From Pseudodesulfovibrio portus (GTDB lineage Bacteria > Desulfobacterota > Desulfovibrionia > Desulfovibrionales > Desulfovibrionaceae): a DNA stretch of 64,000 bases. The translations under genes and the position numbers were made by a program. The notes beneath the pieces were generated by a model that did no database searches, was not told the DNA's origin, and worked only from the letters and a program-made list of their open reading frames with translations. Positions 33,498-43,220 of the stretch are shown piece after piece (position 1 is the stretch's first letter; every line of letters begins with the position of its first letter). The stretch is from contig NZ_AP026708.1 in NCBI RefSeq assembly GCF_026000375.1, forward strand, positions 1,800,501 to 1,864,500, in the 5' to 3' direction.

Positions 33498-34481
33498 TTA
33501 CTTCGCCTGTTCCAGAATCTTCAAGAAGTAAGCGAGGTTTTCAGCACCGACCGAGGTCTTCATCCGCTCGTAGGCGGGGCCCATCTTGGCCTTGAACAGG
33601 GCCACGTCGGGATAGGTCACTTCCATGCCCAACGCTTCGAGCTTCTTGATCTGATCGACTTCGGCGTCGCGCAGGGACTGGCGCATGTAGTCGCCGGCCT
33701 TCTTGCTTTCTTCCTTCAGGATATTCTGCTGCTCGGAGGTCAGCTTGTCCCAGGTCTTCTTGCTGATGACGTGGACCATGGAGTTGTAGGTATGGCCGGT
33801 CATGGCGAGATACTTCTGGGTCTCGTAGATCTTGTAGGAGTAGATGACGCTGACCGGGTTTTCCTGGCCGTCCACAACGCCCTGCTTCAGGGCCATGGGC
33901 AGCTCGGAGAACTGGATGGTCTGAACGGTGCCGCCCAGGGCTTCCATCGCGGACTGGTTGGACAGTTCCGGCGGCGTGCGGATTTTGAGGCCCTTGACGT
34001 CGTCGGGCGTGTTCACGGGATGCACGGAGTTGGTCAGGTTGCGGAAGCCCCATTCCCAGTTGGCCAGGAAGATGAGACCGGCGTTTTCCAGGTCCTTGCC
34101 CGCCCACTCGATGAAGGGGCCGTCCAGGACCTTGTAGGCGTGGTCGTAGCCCTCGTAGGCGAAAGGCAGCATGACGCAGCCGAACTTCTTGGAATACTTG
34201 GCCAGCTGACCCTGGGTCGGCAGGCTCATGTCGATGACGCCCAGGACGTTCTGCTCCAGGACCTCGGGCGGGTTGCCCAGCTCGTTGTTGGGGTAGAGCT
34301 CGACGGTGATCTCGCCGCCCGTCCGCTTGGCCACGTTCTCGGCGAACATGATCGCCGCCTTGTTCCCCGCGTGCTCGGCATTGGCGTAATGGCCGAGTTT
34401 GAGAACCATCTTCGCCTGTGCGCCTCCGCTGACGACCAGGAAAGCCATCATGACAAATAATGACAACAGAACCTTTTTCAT
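33498..34481 (-). CDS. dctP: TRAP transporter substrate-binding protein (DctP)
   Basis: 327 residues from ATG 34481, which has a GGAGG site and starts a signal peptide MKKVLLSLFVMMAFLVVSGGAQA. The mature part has DctP-family marks: LKLGHYANAEHAGNKAA, ELYPNNELG, DMSLPTQG, GLKIRTPPELSNQ with the ligand-binding Arg, and the GVVDGQENPVSVIYSYK segment. Binding proteins of this family capture organic acids in the periplasm; the exact ligand cannot be read from sequence. Confidence 0.92.
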   Translation of the reverse strand: MKKVLLSLFVMMAFLVVSGGAQAKMVLKLGHYANAEHAGNKAAIMFAENVAKRTGGEITVELYPNNELGNPPEVLEQNVLGVIDMSLPTQGQLAKYSKKFGCVMLPFAYEGYDHAYKVLDGPFIEWAGKDLENAGLIFLANWEWGFRNLTNSVHPVNTPDDVKGLKIRTPPELSNQSAMEALGGTVQTIQFSELPMALKQGVVDGQENPVSVIYSYKIYETQKYLAMTGHTYNSMVHVISKKTWDKLTSEQQNILKEESKKAGDYMRQSLRDAEVDQIKKLEALGMEVTYPDVALFKAKMGPAYERMKTSVGAENLAYFLKILEQAK

Positions 34482-34973
34482 AGCAATCCTCCAGGAACCA
34501 TTCTTAAAGGTTTCGAACAAGCCTCCCGCAGCCCGGGGGTGGGACTGCAAACAACCGGACAGAAAACTATCAATTACGAAGAATTGATTTCAACCGAGGC
34601 CCCGCCGCCCTACCGGAATGTGCAACCCAAGGCAGGCAAGGTTTCGATCGGCTCCCCCAAAAGACCGACGGCCATGCCCCGCAGACAGGACCGCTCGCCT
34701 TGAGCATATTTAAAAAATAGCTGCTGATGTCAAATTTTTCTTACTATATGGATTGAGGTTTCATAATATGAAAAAATTGGTTCAAAACATCTCTCAACAG
34801 AGAATAAAATAAGGATTCACCCCCGGAGCGGACTCCCTATTCGAACAATGTTCGCTTGGGACCTGCGCATGCCAACGCGCCGATTGCCATTTGCACCCGG
34901 ATGTGCAAACGTACGCTCCCGCGGCGGAACGGGGCAGACCCGACGCCGACGATATCGCACCCAAGGATCGGAC
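34482..34973. other. Divergent intergenic region, dctP / FkbM gene
   Basis: 492 bases without a convincing gene. The middle (34700-34800) is AT-rich and should hold the two promoters. I find no convincing sigma-54 site or long palindrome. The frame of the FkbM gene stays open from 34848, but the ribosome site points to 34974. Confidence 0.5.
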
Positions 34974-35903
34974 ATGCTCAAACAATTCATGGAGTTCCCA
35001 CTGCCCATCTCCCGAAAGCTCAAGCTTTCGGTGCTCAAGCGGATGCTCCCCCCCGAAAGCACGGAGTTCATCGTGGACGCCACCTACTGCGGCGCGCACA
35101 TGACGCTGGACCTGCTGGACGGCCCGCAGCGCGCCATCTACCAGCACGACGGGGCCGAAAAATTCATGCTCCACTTCCTGCGCGACTACCTGCGGACCCT
35201 GCCCGGGCCGCAGACCTTCCTGGACATCGGGGCCAATGCGGGCAACCACACCTTTTTCATGGCCGACCACGCGGACCGGGTGTTCGCCTTCGAACCCCAG
35301 CACAGCCTGAGCAGCCGCCTGAAGGACATCGTCAACGCCCATCCCCACCTGGGCAACGTCACTGTCTGCGACTTCGCCCTGGGAACCGAGGACAAGACGG
35401 ACTACATCTATGACGTGGGCAAGTGTTCCGGGGCCCGATCCATCATCCGCAACCACGCCGACGACGCCGTGGCCGAGGAAATCTCCATCCGCCACGGAGA
35501 CACGGTCGTACGGGAACTCGGAATCGAGTCCATCGCCGCCGTCAAGATCGACGTGGAAGGGTATGAGCCCCTGGTCCTGACCGGGCTGGCCGAAACCCTG
35601 GACAAGCACCGACCGGTCATCGTCTTCGAACACTCCGAGGCCAACCGGGACTCCTACGACGGCTTCGAGGGCATGAAGAAGCTCTTCCCGGACAACTACG
35701 ACTTCTTCCAGTTCGACCGGCGGGGGGCCTACCGCTACCACAACGCGCGCCGGGGTTTCTACACGGTCTTCCCCTTCCGCTACGACCAGCCCGTGAACAT
35801 CATCGCCACGGGAGGCGTGGCCAACCTCATCGCCTGCCCCAGGGAGGCGGCCATCCCGCAAACCAACTTCACGCCCTGGCCCTTTGAAACGCGGAAGCGG
35901 TAG
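34974..35903 (+). CDS. FkbM-family SAM methyltransferase
   Basis: 309 residues from ATG 34974, placed by the AAGGA site. The SAM motif is FLDIGANAGNHTFFMA near residue 83, the acidic FAFEPQHSLSSRL follows, and the later AVKIDVEGYEPLVLTGL and VIVFEHSE are typical of FkbM methyltransferases, which methylate sugar hydroxyls. It stands alone, so the substrate (perhaps a surface glycan) is unknown. Confidence 0.82.
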   Translation: MLKQFMEFPLPISRKLKLSVLKRMLPPESTEFIVDATYCGAHMTLDLLDGPQRAIYQHDGAEKFMLHFLRDYLRTLPGPQTFLDIGANAGNHTFFMADHADRVFAFEPQHSLSSRLKDIVNAHPHLGNVTVCDFALGTEDKTDYIYDVGKCSGARSIIRNHADDAVAEEISIRHGDTVVRELGIESIAAVKIDVEGYEPLVLTGLAETLDKHRPVIVFEHSEANRDSYDGFEGMKKLFPDNYDFFQFDRRGAYRYHNARRGFYTVFPFRYDQPVNIIATGGVANLIACPREAAIPQTNFTPWPFETRKR

Positions 35904-36022
35904 AAAACACCTTCTCAGCCCCATCAACGGCGGCCACCGACCACCCCGACATCCCACCCCTATTTACATTTAGTTGTATATAGGCAATATACCTCTCCAA
36001 CTCATAGTTCGGGGAGGTAGGC

Positions 36023-37012
36023 ATGCGGAAATGGTTGTTGGCTGCATTTTTGGTATTCACCCTGGCGCTTCCTGCACAGGCTGCACAGACGGTGGTCGGC
36101 TTCATCACGGGCGCTTCCGGGCTCGGCGACCTGTCCTTCAACGACATGGCTTACGGCGGCATCCGCCGGGCGCAGCAGGAATACAACTTCAAGCTGATCA
36201 TCCTGAAGCCCGACAAGAGCGGCGTGACGACTCCCGAAGGCGTCCTGAGCGTGGTCGGGCAGTCGGACATCATCGTCCTCCTTGGTGCCCAGCACGAGCA
36301 ACAGACCCGGCAGGCGGCCCTGGCCAACCCCGAAAAGAAATTCATCTACATCGAGCTGCCGGTGGAAGGCGCTCCCAACATCTCCAGCGTCATGTTCAAC
36401 CAAAACGAGGGCTCGTTCCTGGCCGGGGCACTGGCCGCGCTGGTCTCCAAGACGGGCAAGATCGGCTTTGTGGGCGGCACGAGAGAACCGCCGGTCATGG
36501 CCTTTGAACAGGGATACCGGGAAGGCGCGGCCTATGCCGATCCCGACGTCGAGGTCCTGGCGGAATACATCTCGCCCGCAGGGGATTTCTCGGGCTTCGG
36601 CGACCCGGAAAAGGGACACGACATCACCATGAAGCAGTACGACCAGGGCGCGGACATCGTCTTTGCCGTTGCCGGGCTGTCCGGCAACGGGGTCATCGAG
36701 GCAGCGCGCCGCTCAGGGAAATTCGCCATCGGGGTGGACTCCGACCAGGACTCCCTGGCCAAGGGTTCCGTCCTGACCAGCATGATGAAGCGGCTGGACG
36801 TTGCCGCCTACGCGGAACTGAAGGCGGCCCTGGAAAACCGCTTCACCCCCGGGGTCACCCGATACGGGCTGGCCAACGACGGCGTGGCCCTGACCGAAAT
36901 GAAATACACCCGCCACCTGATCCCGGCGGACGTCTTCGACAAAATCGAGGACATCACCCGAAAGATCGTGTCCGGCAAACTCAAGGTGACCAACCTGCTG
37001 CCGAGCAACTAA
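36023..37012 (+). CDS. BMP-family periplasmic binding protein
   Basis: 329 residues with a cleavable signal (ALPAQA) and no lipobox. It matches the basic membrane protein/PnrA family: TGASGLGDLSFNDMAYGGI near 40, MFNQNEGSFLAGALAAL, GKIGFVGGTREPPVMAFEQGY (in part), IVFAVAGLSGNGVIEAA and FAIGVDSDQDSLAKGSVLTS. Such proteins bind nucleosides or related ligands. No ABC permease genes are near. The next gene, 24 bases on, is a membrane hybrid kinase, so this protein probably presents the ligand to that sensor. A GGAGG site precedes the ATG. Confidence 0.88.
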   Translation: MRKWLLAAFLVFTLALPAQAAQTVVGFITGASGLGDLSFNDMAYGGIRRAQQEYNFKLIILKPDKSGVTTPEGVLSVVGQSDIIVLLGAQHEQQTRQAALANPEKKFIYIELPVEGAPNISSVMFNQNEGSFLAGALAALVSKTGKIGFVGGTREPPVMAFEQGYREGAAYADPDVEVLAEYISPAGDFSGFGDPEKGHDITMKQYDQGADIVFAVAGLSGNGVIEAARRSGKFAIGVDSDQDSLAKGSVLTSMMKRLDVAAYAELKAALENRFTPGVTRYGLANDGVALTEMKYTRHLIPADVFDKIEDITRKIVSGKLKVTNLLPSN

Positions 37013-37036
37013 CCGGACGCAAAACCTGGACAGGCG

Positions 37037-39373
37037 ATGATGCGAGGACCTGTGTTCAACCGGCTGAGACTGAAGGTCTCCGTTGGGACGGCCCTGATAC
37101 TGGGGCTGTTTCTCATGGTTCTCGGCACCCATCTCATCAACTCGCAGGAACGGCAGCTGATCAACAACCTGCGCGACCACGGCGAGCGGATCGCGGCCCT
37201 GGCCGCCCGTTCCAGCGCCGAGTACATCCAGCGGTTCAGCTTCTTCCTCATGGAAGACCAGGCCATCGCCATCGAGCAGTCTCCCCATATCGCCTTCTGC
37301 GAAATATACGACACCGACGGCAAACCCCTGCTCCAGTCCGGCAACATCGTGTCCAAGGACCACTCGGGCAAGCACCAGGCCCGGTACGACGACTCCGTCA
37401 TGGTCGTGTCCCAGCCCATTCTCGTCGGCCGGGAAACGCTCGGCAGGGTGGAAATCGGGCTGAGCCTCGCTTCCATTGAAGAGACCATCCAGGACAAGCG
37501 GATGGATATGCTGCTCCTGTTTTTCGGCTTCACCTTCAGCGTCATCATCCTGGTAAACGTCTTTTTCAGCAGCATGTTCATCTCGCCGGTCAAGAAACTG
37601 GCCGAGGGAACGCAACGGGTCGCCCACAGGGAATTCGTGACCATCGACGTGGGCTGGCGCAAGGACGAAATCGGCGTGCTGGCGCGCAACTTCAACGACA
37701 TGAGCCTCAGGCTGAAGGACCTCTACCAGAACCTCGAGGACAAGGTGGGCCAGCGGACCCGGGCATTGGAGCAGGCCAACAAGGACCTGCTGGCGGCCAT
37801 CGACCAGGCAAAGGCCATGGCCCGGAAGGCCGAAGAAGGGACCATGGCCAAGTCGCAGTTCCTGGCCTCCATGAGCCACGAGATGCGGACCCCCATGAAC
37901 GCGGTCCTCGGCATGGGCGAAATCCTCAACTCCACCGACCTGGACGACGAACAGCGCCGCTACGTTTCCGTTCTGCTCGAATCCGGCAAGGCCCTGCTGA
38001 ACCTGATCGACGACATCCTGGACCTGTCCAAGATAGAGGCCGGTGAAATGGTCTTCGAAAACCGGCCGTTCAACCTCGAAAAGGCGATCGGAAAACCCTT
38101 CAAGATCGTCTCCTACGCCGCCCATCAGAAGGGGCTGGACATCGACTATTCCATCGCCCCCGACGTGCCTGCGGAACTGACGGGCGACTCCATCCGGCTG
38201 CAGCAGATCCTGCTCAATCTCCTGAACAACGGCATCAAGTTCACGGAGACCGGTTTTGTGCTGCTCGACGTCTCCCTGGGCCGGGCCGGGCCCGACAACA
38301 CCCGCTTCGTGGATTTTTGCGTGCGCGACACCGGCATCGGCATCAGGCCCGATAAGCTCGACACCATCTTCGAAAAATTCACCCAGGCCGATTCCTCCAC
38401 CACCCGCAAGCACGGCGGGACCGGGCTGGGGCTGTCCATCTGCCAGCTGCTGTGCGAAAAGCTCGGCGGGACCATCCGGATAGAAAGCGACCTCGGCAAG
38501 GGGTGCCTGGTCCTCTTCTCCCTGCCCTTCGGCTGCCGGGAACCCGACGCACCCCGCATCTCGCCCCTGACCGGACAGTCGGTGCTGTTGATCGACGACA
38601 GGGAATACGCCGACACGGCACTCGGCTCCCGGCTGCGCCGTGCGGGCGCCCGGATAAACCTGGCCGAGACCGTGGAACAAGCCCTCGACGCGGTACGGGC
38701 GGCGCAGGACCGCCCCGGGTACGATCTCATCCTCGTCAACCCCCCTGTGGACGGGTATACCTGGCAACAGGTCGCGTCGGCCCTGTCCGAGGCCGGGGTG
38801 GGACCGAGGTCCCTGTGCCTTGTCCTGTCCACGGACGCACCCCGCACGCGGCCCATGCATTTCTTCGGCGCGATCATGGCCCGACCGGTCTCCACCATGG
38901 ATGTGGAAGCGGCTCTTGCCTCGGCCTCGGAACCACCGGCCACCGAGGAGGAAACGACCGCAGCCCCGACCGCGGCGGCGGCGCTGGACATACTCCTGGT
39001 GGAGGACAGCGCGGCCAACTCCATGCTCATCGACCTCTATCTCAAGGATTCCGACCACCGCCTGACCCTGGCCGAAAACGGCAGGAGCGCCCTTGACCTG
39101 TATACCGAAAAACCGTTCGACCTCGTGCTCATGGACATAGAGATGCCGATCATGGACGGTTTCGAATGCACGAAACGGCTCAGGGAATGGGAGCGGGAAA
39201 ACGGACGGACGCCCACCAGAATCGTGGCCCTGACCGCCCATGCCCTGAGCGAAGTGAAGGACCGCGTGCTCGCCAGCGGGTGCGATTCCTTCCTGACCAA
39301 GCCCATCACCCGCCCGGCCCTGCTCGAGGCGGTGGCCGGATGCCGGGGGAAGGGGAGGGAAAAACATTTGTAA
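37037..39373 (+). CDS. Hybrid sensor histidine kinase paired with a BMP-type binding protein
   Basis: 778 residues. Membrane helix 1 at about 12-32, a periplasmic sensor of about 120 residues, helix 2 at about 155-180, HAMP and a coiled coil to about 265. HisKA has His281 in [13 protein letters not shown]; the ATPase domain has [20 protein letters not shown] and [11 protein letters not shown] degenerate receiver (about 515-625) lacks the phosphate-accepting Asp. The last domain is a full receiver with Asp700 in [15 protein letters not shown]. No output domain, so a partner regulator or Hpt protein lies elsewhere. The last residues (GKGREKHL) are encoded by the left arm of a dispersed repeat. 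Confidence 0.9.
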   Translation: MMRGPVFNRLRLKVSVGTALILGLFLMVLGTHLINSQERQLINNLRDHGERIAALAARSSAEYIQRFSFFLMEDQAIAIEQSPHIAFCEIYDTDGKPLLQSGNIVSKDHSGKHQARYDDSVMVVSQPILVGRETLGRVEIGLSLASIEETIQDKRMDMLLLFFGFTFSVIILVNVFFSSMFISPVKKLAEGTQRVAHREFVTIDVGWRKDEIGVLARNFNDMSLRLKDLYQNLEDKVGQRTRALEQANKDLLAAIDQAKAMARKAEEGTMAKSQFLASMSHEMRTPMNAVLGMGEILNSTDLDDEQRRYVSVLLESGKALLNLIDDILDLSKIEAGEMVFENRPFNLEKAIGKPFKIVSYAAHQKGLDIDYSIAPDVPAELTGDSIRLQQILLNLLNNGIKFTETGFVLLDVSLGRAGPDNTRFVDFCVRDTGIGIRPDKLDTIFEKFTQADSSTTRKHGGTGLGLSICQLLCEKLGGTIRIESDLGKGCLVLFSLPFGCREPDAPRISPLTGQSVLLIDDREYADTALGSRLRRAGARINLAETVEQALDAVRAAQDRPGYDLILVNPPVDGYTWQQVASALSEAGVGPRSLCLVLSTDAPRTRPMHFFGAIMARPVSTMDVEAALASASEPPATEEETTAAPTAAAALDILLVEDSAANSMLIDLYLKDSDHRLTLAENGRSALDLYTEKPFDLVLMDIEMPIMDGFECTKRLREWERENGRTPTRIVALTAHALSEVKDRVLASGCDSFLTKPITRPALLEAVAGCRGKGREKHL

Positions 39374-39447
39374 ATGTTTTCCCTCCCCTTCCCCCGGCCC
39401 CCCCATCCCCACCTTTTTCCAAACTTTTTGTAGACGCATCCGCGCGG
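39343..39447 (-). repeat. Dispersed palindromic element, copy 2
   Basis: A stem of about 26 bp (39343-39368 with 39372-39397, one bulge) is followed on the plus strand by CCCCATCCCC, ACTTTTTGTAGACGCATC and CGCGCGG, the reverse of the flanking box seen in copy 3. The left arm overlaps the last codons of the kinase gene. Confidence 0.8.
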
Positions 39448-39712
39448 TTTCTGCGTTGATGAAGTGTGCATTTCTGCATTCTGTTTCAGACGCCACCACA
39501 CGTATTTCCCGACACCGAATGACACCACTTGTGGCGTAAGCACCGTCCCGAAGTTTTCGCCCCGAACAGCTTATCTGCGCGCCTCTCGCCGCAGGCGACA
39601 TGGGGGTCCGGGTGTCCTCGCGCCCTGGTCTCCCCGAAAGGGCCGCCGGAGGCCCAAAAAAAAGGGACCCCGCAACAGGGGGTCCCTCGGTTTTGTCGTC
39701 GTGTGTCCCGGT
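39374..39712. other. Convergent intergenic region with repeat and terminator
   Basis: 339 bases between convergent genes. They hold the rest of repeat copy 2, a possible decayed copy near 39590-39650 (GCCGCAGGCGAC, GGGGGTCCGGG, CCGCCGGAGGCCC), and the terminator of the cytochrome operon. No gene is supported. Confidence 0.6.
39657..39690 (-). terminator. Terminator of the octahaem cytochrome operon
   Basis: On the minus strand GGGACCCCCTGTTGCGGGGTCCC forms a stem with a short loop and is followed by a run of T. It lies 22 bases after the cytochrome b stop. Confidence 0.85.
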
Positions 39713-40366
39713 TTACCGGCGCTCGGCCTTCTTTTCCCATTCCGCCACCTCGAAGTCCTCGGGCACCTCTTCCCAACCGGAGAACATGGCCGCGACATGC
39801 GCGGTGACCGTGTGCCCGGTGGTGGTCATGTAGATATGGACCACCAGGAAGATGAGAATGGAGAACCCGCCGATGAGGTGCAGCAGGGCGACCACGTCCA
39901 GGCTGAGCCAGGGAAGTCCCCAGTCCGCCCAATCGTTGTAGCCCCAATACAGGACGCCCGTGACCATCTGGAACGGCAGCAGGACCGCAGTCAGTCCCAG
40001 GTAGGTCAGCCGCTGCATGGGATTGTGCTTGGCCGCCTTGGACTTGTGCACCGGGTGGGGTTCGCCCTTGAATATGCCGGAGGCATAGTACATGGCCACT
40101 TCCAGGAGTTTCCTGGTGGTGGGGATGTACTGTTTGTATTCATGGGTGACGAACATCCAGAACACGAAGAACAGGAACATGCCGAGCCAGGTCAGGCCGA
40201 ACAGGTTGTGCAGGTCCACGCCCTTCTTGAAGCCGAAGAGCTCGATGGAGCCGTGGACCTCGAACCCGGTGAGCAGGAGCAGGATGATCATGACGGCCTG
40301 GAACCAGTGCCAGAACCGCTCGAACTTGGAGTACAGGTATATCTTTTTCATCTGGTGTCGATTCAT
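39713..40366 (-). CDS. Membrane cytochrome b partner of the octahaem cytochrome
   Basis: 217 residues from ATG 40366 behind AAGGAGGAC. Four membrane helices with histidines placed as in di-haem cytochrome b561/FdnI-type proteins: FERFWHWFQ, DLHNLFGLTW, VVALLHLIGGFS and FLVVHIYMTTTGH. It would take electrons from the quinol pool, or give them to it, for the octahaem enzyme encoded two bases upstream. Soluble ends are short and basic/acidic. The pair therefore forms a membrane-bound respiratory complex. Confidence 0.88.
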   Translation of the reverse strand: MNRHQMKKIYLYSKFERFWHWFQAVMIILLLLTGFEVHGSIELFGFKKGVDLHNLFGLTWLGMFLFFVFWMFVTHEYKQYIPTTRKLLEVAMYYASGIFKGEPHPVHKSKAAKHNPMQRLTYLGLTAVLLPFQMVTGVLYWGYNDWADWGLPWLSLDVVALLHLIGGFSILIFLVVHIYMTTTGHTVTAHVAAMFSGWEEVPEDFEVAEWEKKAERR

Positions 40367-40368
40367 GG

Positions 40369-42090
40369 TTAGTCCTCCTTCCGCTTCAGGCCGGAGATGA
40401 AGCGCATGACGCCGTGGAAGAAGACGGCAACAAGCGCGGCGCCCGCGCCGAACCAGCCAGCAGCGTCCACGACCGCATAGGTGTCCCTGCCGGGCATGTA
40501 GAATCCGGTCAGGTTCGACAGCCTGCTGTTCTTGCTGTGGCACTGGGTGCACTGCAGCGCATTTTCACGCGGGGCCACCATGTGGGTGGTGGGGAAGACG
40601 TAGGTGGTGTCCACGAAGCCATACTCGCCGCTGTACTTCTGCCCGGCGTACTTCATGCCCACCTCAATGGCCTTCTGCCAGTCGAACCCCTTCCAGTAGG
40701 CGGTCTTGTCCTCCTTGTTGAAGGGGAACAGGTGCGGAATGACCATGGTCTTGTTGACCTTGTCATACGGGGACTTGGCCCGGTGCACCTTGAACGGCAT
40801 GATCCGGGAGTTCGGGTCGTTCCGGTCGCCCTTGGGCCGGTTCAGCCAGACTTCTTCCGTGGGATCGATGGCGTCCTCGGAGGTGACGTGATCCAGGGTG
40901 CCGTTGAACCAGTAGTACTCGGGCACCACGTCGCGTTCCCAGACGAACTCGCCCTTCTTCTTGTCGAAGATCGGCTTGCCGTCCTCGCCCTTGATCTTGT
41001 CCTTGCCGTCCATGGGCTGGCCCGCCTTGGACCAATCCCACCACATCTTGGTGGACTGGGCGCGGGCGAACTCGGGAATGTGGCAGGACTGGCAGGCGAC
41101 CTTGTCGGTATGATCGTTGAGCTTGGCGAACATGCCGCCTGTCTTGTGCGGCTGGCTCCCGTGGCAGGACTCGCACATGATCTTGTCGCCCAGGTCGTCC
41201 TGGAGCAGCGACTTGCGCTCGAGGGCGGCGGGCTTTTCGTAGATGCGTCCGGCCACGTGGTGGTTGGTGGTGGTGTGGCAGCGCACGCAGGTGAAGTCCT
41301 GGCCGCCGGTCTCGCGGGAGCCCATGTGCACGTCCAGGTTCTTGCCCGGCTTGGTCAGGGAGGAGTCCAGGTCGCCGTGCTTCACCGCGTCGGCCCCGCC
41401 GCCGAAGAAGTGGCAGGTGCCGCAGTTCTTCCGCGTGGGGCGTCCCACACTCTGTGCCACTGCGGACCAGTCGGGGGAGAAATACACCTTCTTGTTTTCA
41501 GGGAAGACCACGCCCTTCTGCCGACCGGGATTCTCCGGATCTTCCACGTACTTGGCCGGGTATCCAGCGGCAGTGGGGAATTTCTTGTACGTCCCGGTCT
41601 TTTCGTGACAGACCAGACAGTCCACCTTTTCCTGGGACGTGAAATCGAAGTTATTGTCCTTCCAACCATAACCGGCGTGACATGAAGTGCAACGAGCCTC
41701 GTTGCTTGCGGTGTTGATTCAGAAGTTGTTGACGGATATCCCGCCCTTGCCGAACTTCGCCGGGTTGCCGTCGGTGTCCTTGTCCCGCCAGGTCCAGTGA
41801 ATGGTCTGGTGGAACTGCAGGGCCGCCTGGTTATGGCACCCGAGACAGGCCTTGGTGACCTCCTCGGGCTTCATGGTCTTCTGCATTTCCGGGTCGAACT
41901 GCAACTGCGGAAACTTGCTGTGATCCGCAGTCATGGTCCTGACCAGCGGTTTGGCCTTGGTTGCCTGGATGGCGAGCTTCCGCCCCGGCGCCGTCTCCTG
42001 CTCAACCGCAGCCAACGCACTCACCGCAATGGCCGAAACGAGCAGCGCCGCCAGAGAGGCAAACAGCCACCGCCTGTTCTGAACAGTCAT
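40369..42090 (-). CDS. Octahaem tetrathionate reductase-like cytochrome c with a predicted selenocysteine
   Basis: 573 residues if the in-frame TGA at 41719-41721 is read as selenocysteine (residue 124). N-terminal export signal, one CxxCH before the TGA (CLGCH) and seven after (CTSCH, CLVCH, CGTCH, CVRCH, CESCH, CQSCH, CTQCH), eight in all; a C-terminal membrane anchor ends in KRKED. The TGA sits in ISVNNF-U-INTASNE directly before CTSCHAGYGW. In the Shewanella enzyme I recall a Cys in the pocket of the Lys-ligated active haem at this place (Asn61-x-x-Cys64). Both halves are intact and in frame and a SECIS-like hairpin follows. The enzyme family reduces tetrathionate, nitrite or hydroxylamine in vitro. 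The alternative is a nonsense mutation. Confidence 0.8.
41689..41721 (-). promoter_or_regulatory. UGA codon and candidate bacterial SECIS hairpin
   Basis: After the UGA (41721-41719) come 13 bases, then GCAACGA-GGC-UCGUUGC (41705-41689): seven perfect pairs and a three-base loop with G at loop positions one and two. The loop lies 21-23 bases after the UGA. Published bacterial SECIS rules, as I recall them, ask for a small loop with an early G at about 16-37 bases, and this fits. Confidence 0.7.
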
Positions 42091-42206
42091 CGATTACCCT
42101 CCTTGAAACCCTGTCTTTCCCTCTGGAGGCCCTATGCACCCCAGACATTTTTACACATGACTATATTTGCATCTTTTATGGATATATGTCCAGACCAGCC
42201 GATTTT

Positions 42207-43220
42207 TCACGCGCCCTCCGCCTCCGCCGGCACCTCCCGGCCGACGCCGAAGATGTGCGGCGTGAACCGCACGTACCAGGCAGCGGACTGGACCTGGACG
42301 ATGTAGGCCATGGCAATGACCAGGGCCGCGTCAGAGCCCTTGTCGCCGAAGGCGTTGATGGCGATGGCCAGGGCGATGGACAGGTTGCGCATGACCGACC
42401 CGTAGACCAGGGCGATGGCGTCGCCCCTGGGCAGCATCCACTTGCCGACCACGGTGCTCAGGGTAAAATTCACGGCGTAGAGGAGCGCCAGCGGAATAAG
42501 AATGTCCACCAGCACGCCGGGCGACCCGGCGATGGTCCCCGCCTTGAGAGCCAGGGCCACGAACACAATGCCCAGCACGCCCAGCGTGGACAACGGCGGG
42601 AACTTGGGGCCGAGCGTCTTTTTGAACGCGGACTGTCCGTACCGGGCCACCAGGAAACGCTGGGTCAGGAAACCGAGCGCCATGGGCAGGAAGACGATGT
42701 ACACGATCTGCCTGAACACGGCGGTCAGCCGCATCTCGATGGCTGCGCCCATGAGCGCCTCCACGTAGACGGGCGTGGCCAGGGAGCCGAGGATGAGACC
42801 GATGACCGTCATCTTGATGGCCGCAGACATGTTGCCCTTGGCGAACCCGGTCCAGGAAATGGTCATGCCGCTGGTGGGCACCAGCCCGGCCAGGAGCAGG
42901 CCGAGCGCCATGTACGGCCGGTCCCCAAAAAAGAGGAGGCCGACGGCAGCCGCAAGGAAGGGAACCAGCCCGAAATTGATGAGCTGGGTGAGGATCTGCG
43001 CCTTGCCGTCGCCCCCCTCGAAGACCGATTTCACCTTGAGGGTGACCATCATGGGGTAAACCATGAGGAAGGTGAACGGCACGATCATGGATTTGAGCCA
43101 CCCGGCGTCGAAGAACAGGCCGTAGAGGAAGCCTGCCCCCATCATGATCGGGATGGCGATGATGAGATTCTTGGTTATGGTCTGGAGAAGACGGAACACG
43201 GCAACACTCCCTTGCATCAA
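42207..43220 (-). CDS. ACR3/BASS-family permease (arsenite or organic anion type)
   Basis: 337 residues, ten hydrophobic segments, bile acid/arsenite transporter superfamily. Visible marks are VPFTFLMVYPMMVTLK, AGLVPTSGMTISWTGFAKGN and YGSVMRNLSIALAIAINAF (in part), the discontinuous helix regions of the fold. The pattern is nearer to proteins named arsenic resistance protein than to sodium/bile acid carriers, but the cysteine typical of ACR3 is not apparent, so the substrate is open. The ATG overlaps the stop of a zinc-ribbon gene; no arsR or arsC is next to it. Confidence 0.75.
   Translation of the reverse strand: MMQGSVAVFRLLQTITKNLIIAIPIMMGAGFLYGLFFDAGWLKSMIVPFTFLMVYPMMVTLKVKSVFEGGDGKAQILTQLINFGLVPFLAAAVGLLFFGDRPYMALGLLLAGLVPTSGMTISWTGFAKGNMSAAIKMTVIGLILGSLATPVYVEALMGAAIEMRLTAVFRQIVYIVFLPMALGFLTQRFLVARYGQSAFKKTLGPKFPPLSTLGVLGIVFVALALKAGTIAGSPGVLVDILIPLALLYAVNFTLSTVVGKWMLPRGDAIALVYGSVMRNLSIALAIAINAFGDKGSDAALVIAMAYIVQVQSAAWYVRFTPHIFGVGREVPAEAEGA

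Noticed and set aside
34482..34973. Sigma-54 promoter for the TRAP operon
   Set aside because: TTGGGTTGCACATT-type sequence near 34620 lacks the GG-N10-GC spacing.
36713..39601. A 962-codon minus-strand frame
   Set aside because: Antisense to the hybrid kinase; no family signal.
41719..41721. In-frame TGA as a simple nonsense mutation making a pseudogene
   Set aside because: Frame and family sequence are intact on both sides, the codon is at an expected Cys, a SECIS-like hairpin follows and the cytochrome b partner is intact; the possibility is not excluded.
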